NCBI GenBank assembly: GCA_003049465.1
Contig: PYSS01000007.1
Span: forward strand, 372,001-436,000
Direction: 5' to 3'
Origin: Magnaporthiopsis rhizophila
Lineage: Eukaryota; Ascomycota; Sordariomycetes; Magnaporthales; Magnaporthaceae
DNA length: 64,000 nt
Shown: positions 1 through 10,012 of the stretch, in pieces
How the letters are laid out: each line of letters opens with the position of its first letter
Numbering within the stretch: the first letter of the stretch is position 1
Translations under genes and position numbers: made by a program
Notes under the pieces: model-generated
What the model saw: the letters and a program-made list of their open reading frames with translations, nothing else
Databases searched by the model: none
What the model was told of the DNA's origin: nothing

Positions 1-146
1 GATAGCCTCTCCCCCACCTGGGACCTGGCTCACGGCTACTAGCCCCCTGGACTCTCTTACCGCCGATCTACACTGCACCGCTTTTCCAGTTCAATCCGAA
101 GACCGGCTTGTCGATCCTTCGGCCCTATCGATTAAACGAGCCTACA

Positions 147-2580
147 ATGGACGACAGCGAACAGCTCGCGCAAGTTTCGGCTGCGCTGGAACCGATGGCA
201 GCATCAGACTCCGTCTCGACGCACGTCGATGCTGCCCACCTCACTGAGCTGGCAACGTTAGCAGCCGCCGACCCTGTGCTTGATTCTCCCCACCTAAGGT
301 ACGTCTGCAGGTTTTGGTAGGGCTTTGTCCCATGTTTGACTGGTCATGATGGCCTTGGGCCGCAGGCATCGTCACCGCGAGAGTCCCGAATGGACTGGTC
401 ACACCGTCGGATATTTAGCTGCGCATTGCCCCATGACACAGGATCACACCAGCTGGAGTTATGGCAAATAACTAACGTATGGTATAAGTGTCAGAGAATC
501 AGCTGCCCGGACCGGCTCAGCATCGGCGACACCCACGATGGAATCTCCATCTGCGCCATCTATAGCAGCAGCTCCTGCCGCTGAACTGCATGTGGCAGCC
601 CCAGAAGACGAGTTTCATTCACACAGCGCCGATGAACCCGTTTCGATACCCGAGTCGCATCCCGTCCCTGAACCGTTGCCAGTTCAGATAGCGAATATGT
701 CAGCGCAGGTCCCCGCCCAGGCCCATGTTCCAGTTCCGACACATTCGCCGGCCCCAGTTCCGGCTCCGGCACCGACACTGGGTCGGGCAGATACGACCCC
801 GGCTCCGACCCAGCCCTCAGCTCCGGTACAGCCTGTTCCTGCCGCTTCAATCCCTCCACAGACCACTTTCGCAGCATCTTCACCTGCCTCGGCCCCTGCG
901 GGTAATCTGGTGAGTGAGATTCTATGTTTCCTGGGTGTTTTATTTTGTTCAAGTCTTCCTTCCCGCCCGCGGTGTTCCGGCTCTCCTTCTGTCGTGTCTC
1001 TGTCGTTGCATGCACTCTACAATCTATTTTTGCCTTGACCTCCGAGCGCAGCCCTCTGGTCGCTGGCTGGCATTGTGGTCTATCTTATCCGTGTTAGGCC
1101 GGCCGATAAGCGCCCCTGACAATTCTCTGGCTGCGTGGGTACGAGGTGGATTCGCTCCACCAAGGAGTACTCTTCTATTTCATCGATGTCCCTTTTCTAT
1201 TCGATCTACATGCATCTCGTCGTCTGTCTCGACAACCAAGCTGCCTCACCCCTATCCCTGGCATCACGGTCAGGGAGGAACTTAGTCGCGATAGGCTATA
1301 TACACCCTTGAACCCCAGCTCAACCCACCTGGCCGATCCGGGAGCGGGGAACGGCCCCAGTTGTATCCCCGAGTCTTCTTATCAAAAACCCACGTCTTTC
1401 CTTTTATCTTATCTTCCTATCGTTTGTTTGTCCTTCTCGCTCCGGTTTGCCAGCTTCCCACCGCGGCCTATTGCGGGCACCCGTCGTTTGGTGTTTTCTT
1501 TCGTTTTTGCAATCTATCGTTCGTTAGGTATCGTGTCATTCAAGTCCGCACGTGTCGATAATGGCTAACGGTGAAGAGTCTCGACAGCCCGTTTGCCAAA
1601 ACTGTAGCACGTCTACGACGCCGTTGTGGCGGCGTGACGAGACGGGCGCAGTTCTCTGCAATGCCTGCGGCTTGTTTCTCAAGCTGCACGGCCGTCCCCG
1701 GCCAATTTCCTTGAAGACAGACGTGATCAAGAGTCGTAATCGTGTAAAATCCATACGGCCTGATCTAGCCCTGAAAAAGAAGGTATGTTGCGGGCTCGAG
1801 GGGTGGCTACCTATCTCTATGTCTTACTCATTTATACCTTACTGACATGGCCTACAGCAACAGCAAATGCAGGCGGCAGCGGCAGCCAACGGTACACTTG
1901 ACGCTCAGACGCAAGCCAGCATTGCTGGTGCAGCTCTTGGTGCCCGGAGAGCAGCACAGAAATCTGCCAATGGACACGTTGAAGGTGCGAGCCTTTCTGG
2001 GGCCCTCGCGTTATTACGCGTGCCTTGTCATGCTGATTTACCACTAGGCTTTGAAGATGGGCAATACCCTGCGAATGTTCTGCCCGGATTCGGGATTGAC
2101 GGGCAGGCTGCCGCTCTTCTCAACGGCGATCACCTTCCGCAAACCCCAGAGCAACTGCTTGCGGCGATATCGAGCTACAAGACACGCGTCTCGGAGCTCG
2201 AGGTAATCAATGACTTTCTCGAGCGCCGCCTATCACAATTCGACCAATACGGTGCGCAACCTCAAGAGCCGCCTCAAGAAGGTGCCGCTCAGACCGAGGC
2301 ACAACTACGGTCCGAACTTGAAGCCGCAACACAGGCCAACACCCAGCTACGAATCGAACTGGAATCAGCAACGCAAACCAACACCCAGCTGCAGAGTGAT
2401 CTGGAAGAGAGCCACCGAAGAGAGAATATGTTGAAGCGGCGCCTCGAAGATTTGGAGGTGGAGATGAGGACGGCCAGTGAGACCATTGATTTCCAAGATG
2501 AGGGCCGGGCCGCAAAGCGGCCTCGAGTTGACGGGTCACCGCCAAAGGCCGAAGAGCTTACCCCTCCGGCTGCTGCCTGA
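147..2580 (+). CDS. asd-4: GATA-type zinc-finger regulator, ASD-4/AreB family
   Basis: Exons 147-298, 495-909, 1588-1782, 1858-1984 and 2048-2580 keep phase and give 473 residues. The third exon encodes one fungal GATA finger of the C-x2-C-x17-C-x2-C class with TPLWRRD and LCNACGLF, followed by the basic LKLHGRPRPISLKTDVIKSR segment. The C-terminal part holds a heptad-like Leu region (LLAAISSYKTRVSELEVIN) and further Gln/Glu-rich coiled coil. One finger plus a C-terminal zipper is the layout of ASD-4 (Neurospora ascus development) and AreB/Gzf3/Dal80, which repress nitrogen-catabolic genes in the nucleus by competing for GATA sites. The N-terminal exons encode a Pro/Ala-rich, probably disordered arm. 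Intron 1 has a clean CTAAC branch site. The 63-nt fourth intron (1985-2047) is a multiple of three and has no stop, so its removal is likely but not certain. A shorter isoform could start at ATG 1561. Family assignment is firm; the exact orthologue is inferred. Confidence 0.9.
1081..1560 (+). promoter_or_regulatory. Probable internal promoter of the GATA gene, rich in GATA sites
   Basis: This lies inside the 678-nt second intron (910-1587). I count nine HGATAR matches on either strand, with cores at 1081, 1105, 1290, 1380, 1405, 1410, 1418, 1515 and 1557. About two would be expected by chance across the whole intron. A TATATA element sits at 1297-1302. A pyrimidine-rich stretch follows at about 1375-1550, and then ATG 1561 is in frame with the zinc finger. 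Together these look like an autoregulated alternative promoter. The promoter role is inference; the sites are read directly. Confidence 0.5.
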
Positions 2581-3289
2581 GACCAAAGCTGAAGCTCCGG
2601 TAACACCCTCGTTAGACTTCATGCGCCAAGGCTTTGACAGGCCTCCGAACCATCGAGAGGGCCGATTCATGGCGACTGGCGCCCTTTCCTTCTCTGGGCG
2701 ACATAAACGGTCTCGGGGTCTCTTTGCACCAATATCAACTCGCTCTATCGCCACCTTGTGGTGGATGTCTGAATAAACAAAGAAAACAAGACCGTGGGGA
2801 GATTCTGGGCGGAAACACCCAGATTTCCTTGATATCTGATAAGCCATCATTTTATAAAATCTCATGGAGCCGCACAGGAGAAAGCGCGGATACAACCGGC
2901 CTGAAGGATAGCCGTACCTGTGGGCTGCTATGCTGCTGCTCTAATTAGTGGAAAGACGAGATGACCGGACAATCAGTCATTGTCAACGGAGGCCTGGCTT
3001 CCGTTATTGCTGGTCAGCCGTTGTAAAGAACCGCAAATAGTGTTCGAGGGGCGAACGGAGTCAGGGGTAATATGAATCAACGCTGTGGTTTGCCTAGGCG
3101 GTAGGCGCTAGCGGTGCCACGAACAAAAAGCAAGCCATCTGTCATTTCTTAAATGGCCGTAACCATGTACGCAGGGCTAATTATGAATACTATAAAACAT
3201 CTCTCCTCGCAAAACACCAGTCCGAAGTTAGCTGATCATGCACGCAGCCTCGTGAGTTTCCACACAAGCCAGCGCTGAACACAGACGGG
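2581..3289. other. Spacer between convergent genes
   Basis: These 709 bases separate the stop codons of the GATA gene and cnxE, so they should hold the two 3' UTRs. I see no coding sequence, RNA gene or repeat in them. Confidence 0.6.
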
Positions 3290-5438
3290 TCAGAGTTCAG
3301 GACGGACGGGACCCATCAACAGGGCTTCAGCTTTGGCCCCCTTCTGCAGCGACTCCGAACCCTTTGGCAGACAGACCAGGCCATTTGCACCTCTCAGGCT
3401 CCCAATCTTGGAGCTTCTCTGGCCCCCCGTACTGCTGGCAACAAGACACCCGTTCCTGCCGACGGTGACGATGGCACGGTGGTACTCTGGGCGGGCTTTG
3501 TCGAGCGGGAACTCGTGAGACAGCATCACGGTCACCTTGGGCAGGCCGGCCGGCTGGATTCCTGACAGGCGGTGCAGCGACGGCAGTACGAAGAGATGGA
3601 AGGTGACGAGGGCTGAGGCCGGATTCCCCGGCAGCGAGAAGACGACGCGGGGGGTGCGGACGCCCAGGGACTCGTCCTTGACGGGCACGGTGGCGAACGT
3701 CGTCGGCTTCCCCGGCTTCATGGCCACGCGGCCAAAATGGATGGTGCCGCCTAGGGACCGCTCGATGGTGGGCTTGAGCAGATCCAGCTCGCCCATGGAG
3801 ACGCCGCCGGTGGTGATGACGACGTCTGCGCGGCTCAGGGCCAGCCGGAGCTTCTCCTCGAGCGCTCCTTGCTTGTCGGACGCGATGCCCAGGTCGACAA
3901 CCTCGTAGCCGTGCTGCCGCGCGGCAGAGATCAAGGTCAGCCGGTTCGTGTCGCGCACCTCGCCTAGCCGCAGGTCCCCGGGGCGGTCGTGTTCGACGAC
4001 CTCGTCGCCGGTCGAGAGCACAGCGACGGTGGGCCGCCGGTACGCTTTTACCTCGCCGACGCCGACGGCCGCGAGCGACCCGAGCTCCCCCCCCACGGCC
4101 GAGATCTGTTCGCCCGCGGCTAGGATGACGGTGCCCTTGCTGATGTCGCTGCCCACCTCGCGGATGTTCTCCCCTTCCTTCACGCCCTGCGCCAGGATCT
4201 CCACCTCTTTCTCCTCCAGCCCGTCGTCCGTTTGCGTCCTGAGCACCGTGTCCTCGACCATGATGACCGATGTCGCACCAGGCGGCAAGGGCGCGCCCGT
4301 GGTGATGCGCGCGATCTCGCCTTCCCTTAGGATCTGCTGCGCCTCCTCCTCTCCAGGCGCGGCGTGGGAGACGGACATGACGGGGAAGACGCCGCGCATG
4401 TCGCCGCCCTTGGGCACTACGACGGCGTACCCGTCGACGATGCTGGCCCTGAAGGCGGGCACGTCCTCGCGGGCCCGGACGTCCTCGGCCAGCACGGCGC
4501 CGACCAGGTCCTTGTCGACTTTGGCCGTCTCGACCGCTGGCTGGGGGGTGTGGAGATGGATCAAGGCGAGGGCGTCGTCGACCGACAGCATGGGGTAGGG
4601 AGACTCGCGGTGGCGGCGGGTCGGCCCCAGGCTAGGGTCGTTGGACACGGCTTCGGACGACCCCGGCGAGGTGTGCCTCACAAGGCCGCCGTGACCGTGG
4701 CCGTGGTTATGGCCGCAGCCATGCGAGTGTCCATGCGAGGCGTTTGAAGAAGAAACGACCGTGCTGGCGACACCCGCCTCCTTTTCCAGCTTCTTGACCC
4801 CTCCCGCGTGTAGAGCCCGCGAGTTGGCGCCCGAGGCTTGGGCGCAAGCGTGGGGCAGCAGTTTCAACACGGCCTGGAGGTTCTCTTTTGCGCCCTTGGG
4901 GGAACCAGGGAGCGTTATAATGATGGACTTGTTACGCACGCCCGCCACAGGCCTCGACATCATGGCAACTTTAGCCGGCGACGTCAGGGAATAGCGTGTT
5001 AGCATTTCGTTTGGGCATGATATGCATATATATCTTGTTTGTAAGCCAAGACGACGACGGCAACACAGCAAGCTTGCACTTACATGGTGTCACCAGCAAG
5101 GAGGCGGCAAGCATCCCATGAATCAGTCCAGGGGCTTGCTTGTGCAGCAGGGCCGAGACGGCCTCAGGAGTGTGATCCTGAACAGCAAACCCGGTGCCAC
5201 CTGTGGTGAGGATGAGGTTGGGCGAGTCCGCGGCATCAGCCCACTGCATGATGTTGCGCTGCATATCCGGTACCGAGTCGGCCACGATCCTGGACTCGAC
5301 GACGTCCCACTGCCCAGCACCATCCTGTTCGAAGACGCTTCGCAGGGTGGCATCTGCAGCGTCTGTCGACGGGTCCTGGGCAGCTGTGGTTGAGACGATG
5401 AGGATTGCCGCCTTGAGTGGTGGTTGATGTGCCATCAT
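3290..5438 (-). CDS. cnxE: Gephyrin-like molybdenum-cofactor protein (MogA-MoeA fusion)
   Basis: Two exons (5438-5084, 4968-3290) give 677 residues. The splice joins ...LLVTP to FAMMSRPVAG, the expected MogA sequence, and a CTAAC branch site lies upstream of the acceptor. The N-terminal MogA/MoaB domain (about 1-160, TTGGTG motif) adenylylates molybdopterin. The C-terminal MoeA domain (about 245-677, VDGYAV, TTGGVSMGE, PGNPASA) inserts molybdate. The product is needed by nitrate reductase and other Mo enzymes. The MogA-first order is that of fungal CnxE/NIT-9 and animal gephyrin, opposite to plant Cnx1. The linker contains seven His and one Cys between residues 197 and 211, which is unusual and may bind metal. 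The gene is divergent from POP5, with a 440-base shared upstream region. Enzyme assignment is secure; a role for the His cluster is speculation. Confidence 0.95.
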
Positions 5439-5878
5439 GGATGACTGGATGACGGCAGGGAATATATATGTATATGAAACGGGCCGTGTCTTTTGCTAAA
5501 GTGAATTCGCAGGTTGCTAGTTACTCCATAAAACGGTCCTTTCGGAACTCTGGATGGTAACCTAAGCAAGTGGACGCAAGCAAGGCCACCCAGATCGCGG
5601 GCTTGGACACATTCACCCACCAGTTATCTCTCACCCTTTGCTAACCTATCATCCTCACTCAGCCGCCGTCCGTCAGTGCAAGAGAAGGGCGATGATGAAA
5701 TGCGGGGTCCGTTTATTTGTGCCCCACAGTGGGGGGAGGAGAATTGGAGACAGCATCCTTGGCAGCCAGGGCAGCTTAAATCTTTTTGCGCTCCGCGTCG
5801 CGTCAAATCACCGAAAGTCTCCTCGGGTTGGTTTGATCGCCAAGTCCAGCGCGCCAGAATCAAGCCAAACCTCTAACC
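5439..5878. promoter_or_regulatory. Divergent promoter region, cnxE / POP5
   Basis: This 440-base spacer lies between two start codons reading outward, so both promoters must fall here. I recognise no specific operator. The short ORFs in it do not look coding. Confidence 0.5.
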
Positions 5879-6543
5879 ATGGTGCGCATAAAAGAGAGAT
5901 ACCTTCTCGTCAACCTCCTGTATCCGAATGCCCTCAAGGACTCCAAGCCAGGCGAGCCTGATCTGGCCGTCCTGTATCGTCCGACAACCAACGACCTAAC
6001 TCCCCAAGCCATCTTGAGGGAGATCAAGGCCCAGGTCAATTCTCTCTTTGGAGACTACGGCTCTGGACTGATTGAGCGTGGGCTTCAGCGTGGGTTCCCA
6101 TTTGACATTGGCCCCTATCACCTACCTGGGACCAATACCCCGTTGTCCACAGTGGCCAACTAACACGCTTTGGCGATCCCCTTGAAGCAGTCAAATACCT
6201 GTCAAATGCCACGTCCACCTTCATTCTTAGAGTCCACCGCGAGCATTACCGCCTCGTTTGGGCTGCCCTCACCTTTATGGATCGCGTGCCTATCAAGAAT
6301 GGGCTACCGTGCACATTCCGCGTTGTTCACGTCGGTGGAACGATGCGCAAAGTCGAGATCGCCGCCATCCGTCGCCACAAGGCCCTTCTGCTCGCCGTCG
6401 AGAAGCAGATGGCCGGGTCCGAGTCCGACGTCCTAGACACCCTGTTCGGCGGCAATTCGGCCGAGGACCAGATGCGGGGTGTCCTTTTGGGCGCTCAGGA
6501 AGACGACGGACCCGAACCCGCTGGCGTCGACGAGGATGACTGA
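5879..6543 (+). CDS. POP5: Ribonuclease P/MRP protein subunit POP5
   Basis: Exons 5879-6089 and 6191-6543 give 187 residues. The protein opens with MVRIKERYLLV and continues through the POP5/Rpp14 fold, with SLFGDYGSGLIERGLQ before the splice and KYLSNATSTFILRVHREH after it. POP5 is a protein cofactor shared by nuclear RNase P (tRNA 5' maturation) and RNase MRP (pre-rRNA processing). The intron has a CTAAC branch site and a GCAG acceptor. Extending the acceptor by one codon (GCAG versus AAG) is the only real ambiguity. The C-terminus is acidic. The stop codon is only 115 bases from that of the convergent GPN2 gene, so their transcripts may overlap at the 3' ends. Confidence 0.93.
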
Positions 6544-6658
6544 GGACGGTCCAGGAACCTACCGAGCCAGTATCGATCGGCGCGGGGCATGTGGCGACGG
6601 GGCTGTGTTTGTGATTCGCGCGAAGTCTGGTTCTCGCTGAGAACAAACTGGTGCGCGT

Positions 6659-7863
6659 TCACTTCTTGGTGCGCGTCACCGTGATACCACTATTTGGTAT
6701 GCCCCGGGGCACGTCCATGATAGCATCACCGTCCTCGTCAGCGGCCTGGGCAGCGTCGGCCGCTTCGGCCCGAGCCCTGACTTGCTCCTCCCACTCGCGC
6801 TGCTCCATCTCGTCGTACGCCTCCTTGTTGTCGACCCAGCGCTCCTGGATGTCCTGGACGCCCATGAGGGAGGCCTCGTTACGCATCGCGACCTGCCAGA
6901 CCGTGTCGTTGGCACCCTCGGCGCCACCAAATACGTAACCGCTTGCGCGGTCGAGCACACGGAGCAGATGCATCATGCTCTTCTTGTTCTCCACGGCCAG
7001 CACCTCGAACCCGACCAGACCGAAATCCTGGATCAGATTCGCGACGGCCCGGTTGAGCCTGGCAAACTTCTCGCTCCTGAGTGACGGGTTCTCAGCCTCG
7101 AGTTCTGGTAGCAGATATGTGAGGTCCTGGACCTCTGTATAGAATTCGAGATTGAATGGCAGCCGCTCGTAGGACGCGACCTTGTCGATTTTGCTGAGGA
7201 CATTGATGTGGGGAAGGTCCATCTGCAGCATGGCGCGCAGAGCGAGGAGAAGATTCGAGATGTAGAGCGATGGCTGGGTCAGGCAGATGCTATCTGAAAG
7301 GTGCACCACGACGAGCTAATTGTTGGTCGCGCGTTTGTCGCCAGTCAGTCAGTCCGTACATCACTCTCGAGGGTGCAAGGGGAAAAGCCATCGTACCCGA
7401 TATCCAATCTTCTGCAGCCTGAAAAAGATGTTGCGCAACGAGTTGTGGTGCGTATATAGCTCAACCTGGCCTGGACAATCAAAGATGATATAGTCCTCCC
7501 CAAGCTCCTTAAGACCTTCTTCTAGCCACTCCATATTGTGCTCGAGCTCCTCGAGGGCGTAGAGTATACCACCGTTGGGTCCGAGGCTATCGTCGGCCAT
7601 GATCTCCTCGAGGGTGACCAGGTTCCGAATGTCTAGGGCGCATGGGTAATTCGTGCGATCGTTGGCTGGATCCAGGTTGACGACGGAGCTCATGCGGCCG
7701 ATGGCGCCCATAAATTGATGCACTACGGTTTTCGCAGCCAAAGCGTGAGTCTCGAATAGTATAGAGAGCGGCCCTTTTTTGACGTCTCTGGAGACTCACT
7801 TCCATAACAGTATGTGCTTTTGCCCGAACCTGGCGCTCCAACAACGAGCTGCGCAAATGGCAT
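6659..7863 (-). CDS. GPN2: GPN-loop GTPase GPN2
   Basis: Exons 7863-7800, 7722-7397 and 7315-6659 give 348 residues. MPFAQLVVGAPGSGKSTYC contains the P-loop, followed by MHQFMGAIGR, VNLDPAND and the diagnostic Gly-Pro-Asn in DDSLGPNGGILYALE. DCPGQVELYTHH is the G3 switch and SKIDKV the base-recognition motif. GPN GTPases act as chaperones for RNA polymerase II and III assembly and nuclear import. The splices restore GYR-LVVVHLSDS, as in the family. The first coding exon is only 64 bases and carries the P-loop. The C-terminus is an acidic coiled-coil tail. The gene is divergent from BUB3 and convergent with POP5. Confidence 0.94.
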
Positions 7864-8401
7864 CTTCGATGACTAAGCTGGAAAGGAGGTTCGGTGATTA
7901 GGATATCGTGTCGGTGATCGACGAGGTCTTGGCCCTAGGCAGATGGCGTGGAGCGCGGACGAAGAGAGGCTTCAAAGTGTCGCCGATATGTTTGTCCATC
8001 AAAGTTCCGGAAGCTACGTCGCGATCTGCCCCTCCTAAAATGAATCCAAGCTTCAATGCGGGCAGGATGCTGGGATGGAATCTTGTAGCGTCCCCACAGC
8101 CGGAGCACCCCGCCCGAACCCATTGCTGTGGCAACCCAAAATCCGCCGTGACAATCTTATCGCCATGTGACATGGATGTTTCCTGCAGAGCCTCTTGGAT
8201 AACTCCAGGAGGCAGCTGCGTCAAGAAAGTGACGTCGACAGGACTCCAGCCACAGCGACAGCTTGAAATAATACTCAAGTTTGCCAGCCTAATAAGGGAT
8301 CGTGCCCCATACACCAGCGGTCTCCAAGAACGCGTCTCCATAGAGCGGGCTAAAACAAGCAGACCCAAGGCCACGATACATATCGCCCCAGACCCGGCAA
8401 T
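7864..8401. promoter_or_regulatory. Divergent promoter region, GPN2 / BUB3
   Basis: This 538-base spacer lies between two outward-facing start codons. Open frames cross it on both strands (7898-8374 minus, 7908-8552 plus), but neither resembles a protein family and they overlap each other. I treat the region as non-coding. Confidence 0.5.
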
Positions 8402-9629
8402 ATGTTCGAGGCGGAACCAGCACCGGGCGACTGCCCAACATCGATCAAGTTTGCGCCCGAGTCACGTCGCCTTCTGGTCTCGTGCATGGACGGAAATGTC
8501 TATCTTTACGAGATCCAGGGCGAGGGAGAGGATGCGCGTGCCTCGCTGTTGAGGCGGTACCCGCAGGAGAGCCCGGTATTGGACGTCACTTTTGGTCGTG
8601 ACGACAGCGAGGGTTTCTGTTCCGGGGCAGACTGCGCCATCAAGAGGTAGGTTGGCGGATTGTCTGCCTTGTGCGCTGACTCTGGCCTCCAGGCGCATGG
8701 CTAACCTAGTTGCTCAAAAAGAATTGATCTCGAGAGTGGGGACGTCACGGTGGTTGGCAGGCACGAGAAGCCGGCTCGGTGCATCGCATATGTGCCAGAG
8801 TACTGTAAGTGAGCTTGCTTTGCTACCCTCTCCGCACGTAACACTCACTTCTGGTGCCGCAAGATGAAGCCTTGCTAATATCCAAGAGGGCATATCAGCA
8901 ATACTCGCATCAGGATCATGGGACTGTACTCTTCATTTATACAACGCAAAAGACCTGGCTAGGGAGCCCATCGTGGTGCAGCTGCCTGTCAAGGTGCATG
9001 CCATGGCTGCCAGCAAGACTAAACTCGTGGTTGGGATGCACAACCGCATGGTGCAAATCTTCGACCTGCCCGCCGTCGCGGCGCTGCTCAAGTCTGGCGC
9101 CAGCGGCACTGAAAGCGGGCTCCAGCCGTGGCAGCAGCGCGAATCGTCGCTCAAGTTCATGACCCGCGCCATCGCCTGCATGCCCAACGACGCCGGCTAC
9201 GCCACCAGCAGCACCGAGGGCCGCGTGGCCGTCGAGTTCTTCGAGGACTCACCCGAGGCCCAGGCGCGCAAGTACGCCTTCAAGTGCCACCGCGCCCCGG
9301 ACCCGAAGGATCCCGACACGGAGCTCATCTACCCGGTCGACTCGCTTGCCTTCCACCCCGAGTACCTCACCTTCGTCTCGGGCGGAGGCGACGGCCAGGT
9401 CGCGCTATGGGACTCCGAGGCCAAGCGCCGGATGAAGATCTTCCCCATGCCGGAGCAGCTGGCCGCCCGCGCCATGGCCTTCTCCGCTGACGGCAAGTTC
9501 CTCGCCATTGGCACCTGTCCTGGTTTCGAGGACGGCATGGAGAACTACACGGGCAAGGGCCAGTCCCATATTGTGATACGAGAGCTGGCCGAGAAGGATG
9601 TCAAGCCCAAGCCCAAGAAGTCCAAATAA
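8402..9629 (+). CDS. BUB3: Mitotic checkpoint WD40 protein BUB3
   Basis: Exons 8402-8646, 8722-8804 and 8899-9629 give 352 residues. WD-repeat blades are visible as SIKFAPESRRLLVSCMDGNVYLYE, CIAYVPEYSILASGSWDCTLHLYN and SLAFHPEYLTFVSGGGDGQVALWD. The C-terminal GTCPGFEDGMENYTGKGQ segment is typical of BUB3/RAE1-like proteins. BUB3 loads BUB1 and MAD3/BUBR1 onto unattached kinetochores and delays anaphase. The second acceptor was chosen at 8898, 20 bases after a GCTAAT branch site. The nearer AG sites either create a stop or break the phase. The shorter poly-basic tail (KPKPKKSK) is lineage-specific. Confidence 0.92.
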
Positions 9630-10012
9630 GTATTCGCAGCAAACAGAAATTAAGGAGCCCCCCTATGATATTTTGTGGAACCAAGGTTATTCTGATCTCG
9701 TGCATCTGCGTCGTTATTACCGTCTCCTGCATCATGGCGTTTTGGTTATGGTGATAGGGACCTGAAAACGAATTTAGTTTTGGTCGGTATACCAAAGACT
9801 TTTGTTCCAGCGATAGGTGCCGCCTATCGGGATATCTACAGCTGATTGTTTCGAGAAGCTGCTGCTCATATAATCATCACTATCCAGGCGTAAAATTCGA
9901 ACGAAGTCGACACATCGGAATGTAGCGCCTCGACAAGGTCTGCGTATATGCCGGCTTGCGTAGAACAATGCCACTTGAGGACAGAAAAAAAGGGAGAAAG
10001 AACATCAGAACC
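9630..10012. other. Spacer between convergent genes
   Basis: These 383 bases lie between the BUB3 stop and the stop of the four-domain protein. They should contain both 3' UTRs. I see nothing else here. Confidence 0.55.

Noticed and set aside
1985..2047. Reading the GATA gene straight through this 63-nt stretch
   Set aside because: It has a GT donor, a GCTGAT branch site and a CTAG acceptor, so an intron is more likely, although retention keeps the frame.
7898..8374. 158-codon minus ORF between GPN2 and BUB3
   Set aside because: It is overlapped by an equally open plus frame and has no recognisable motif. The region is a divergent promoter.
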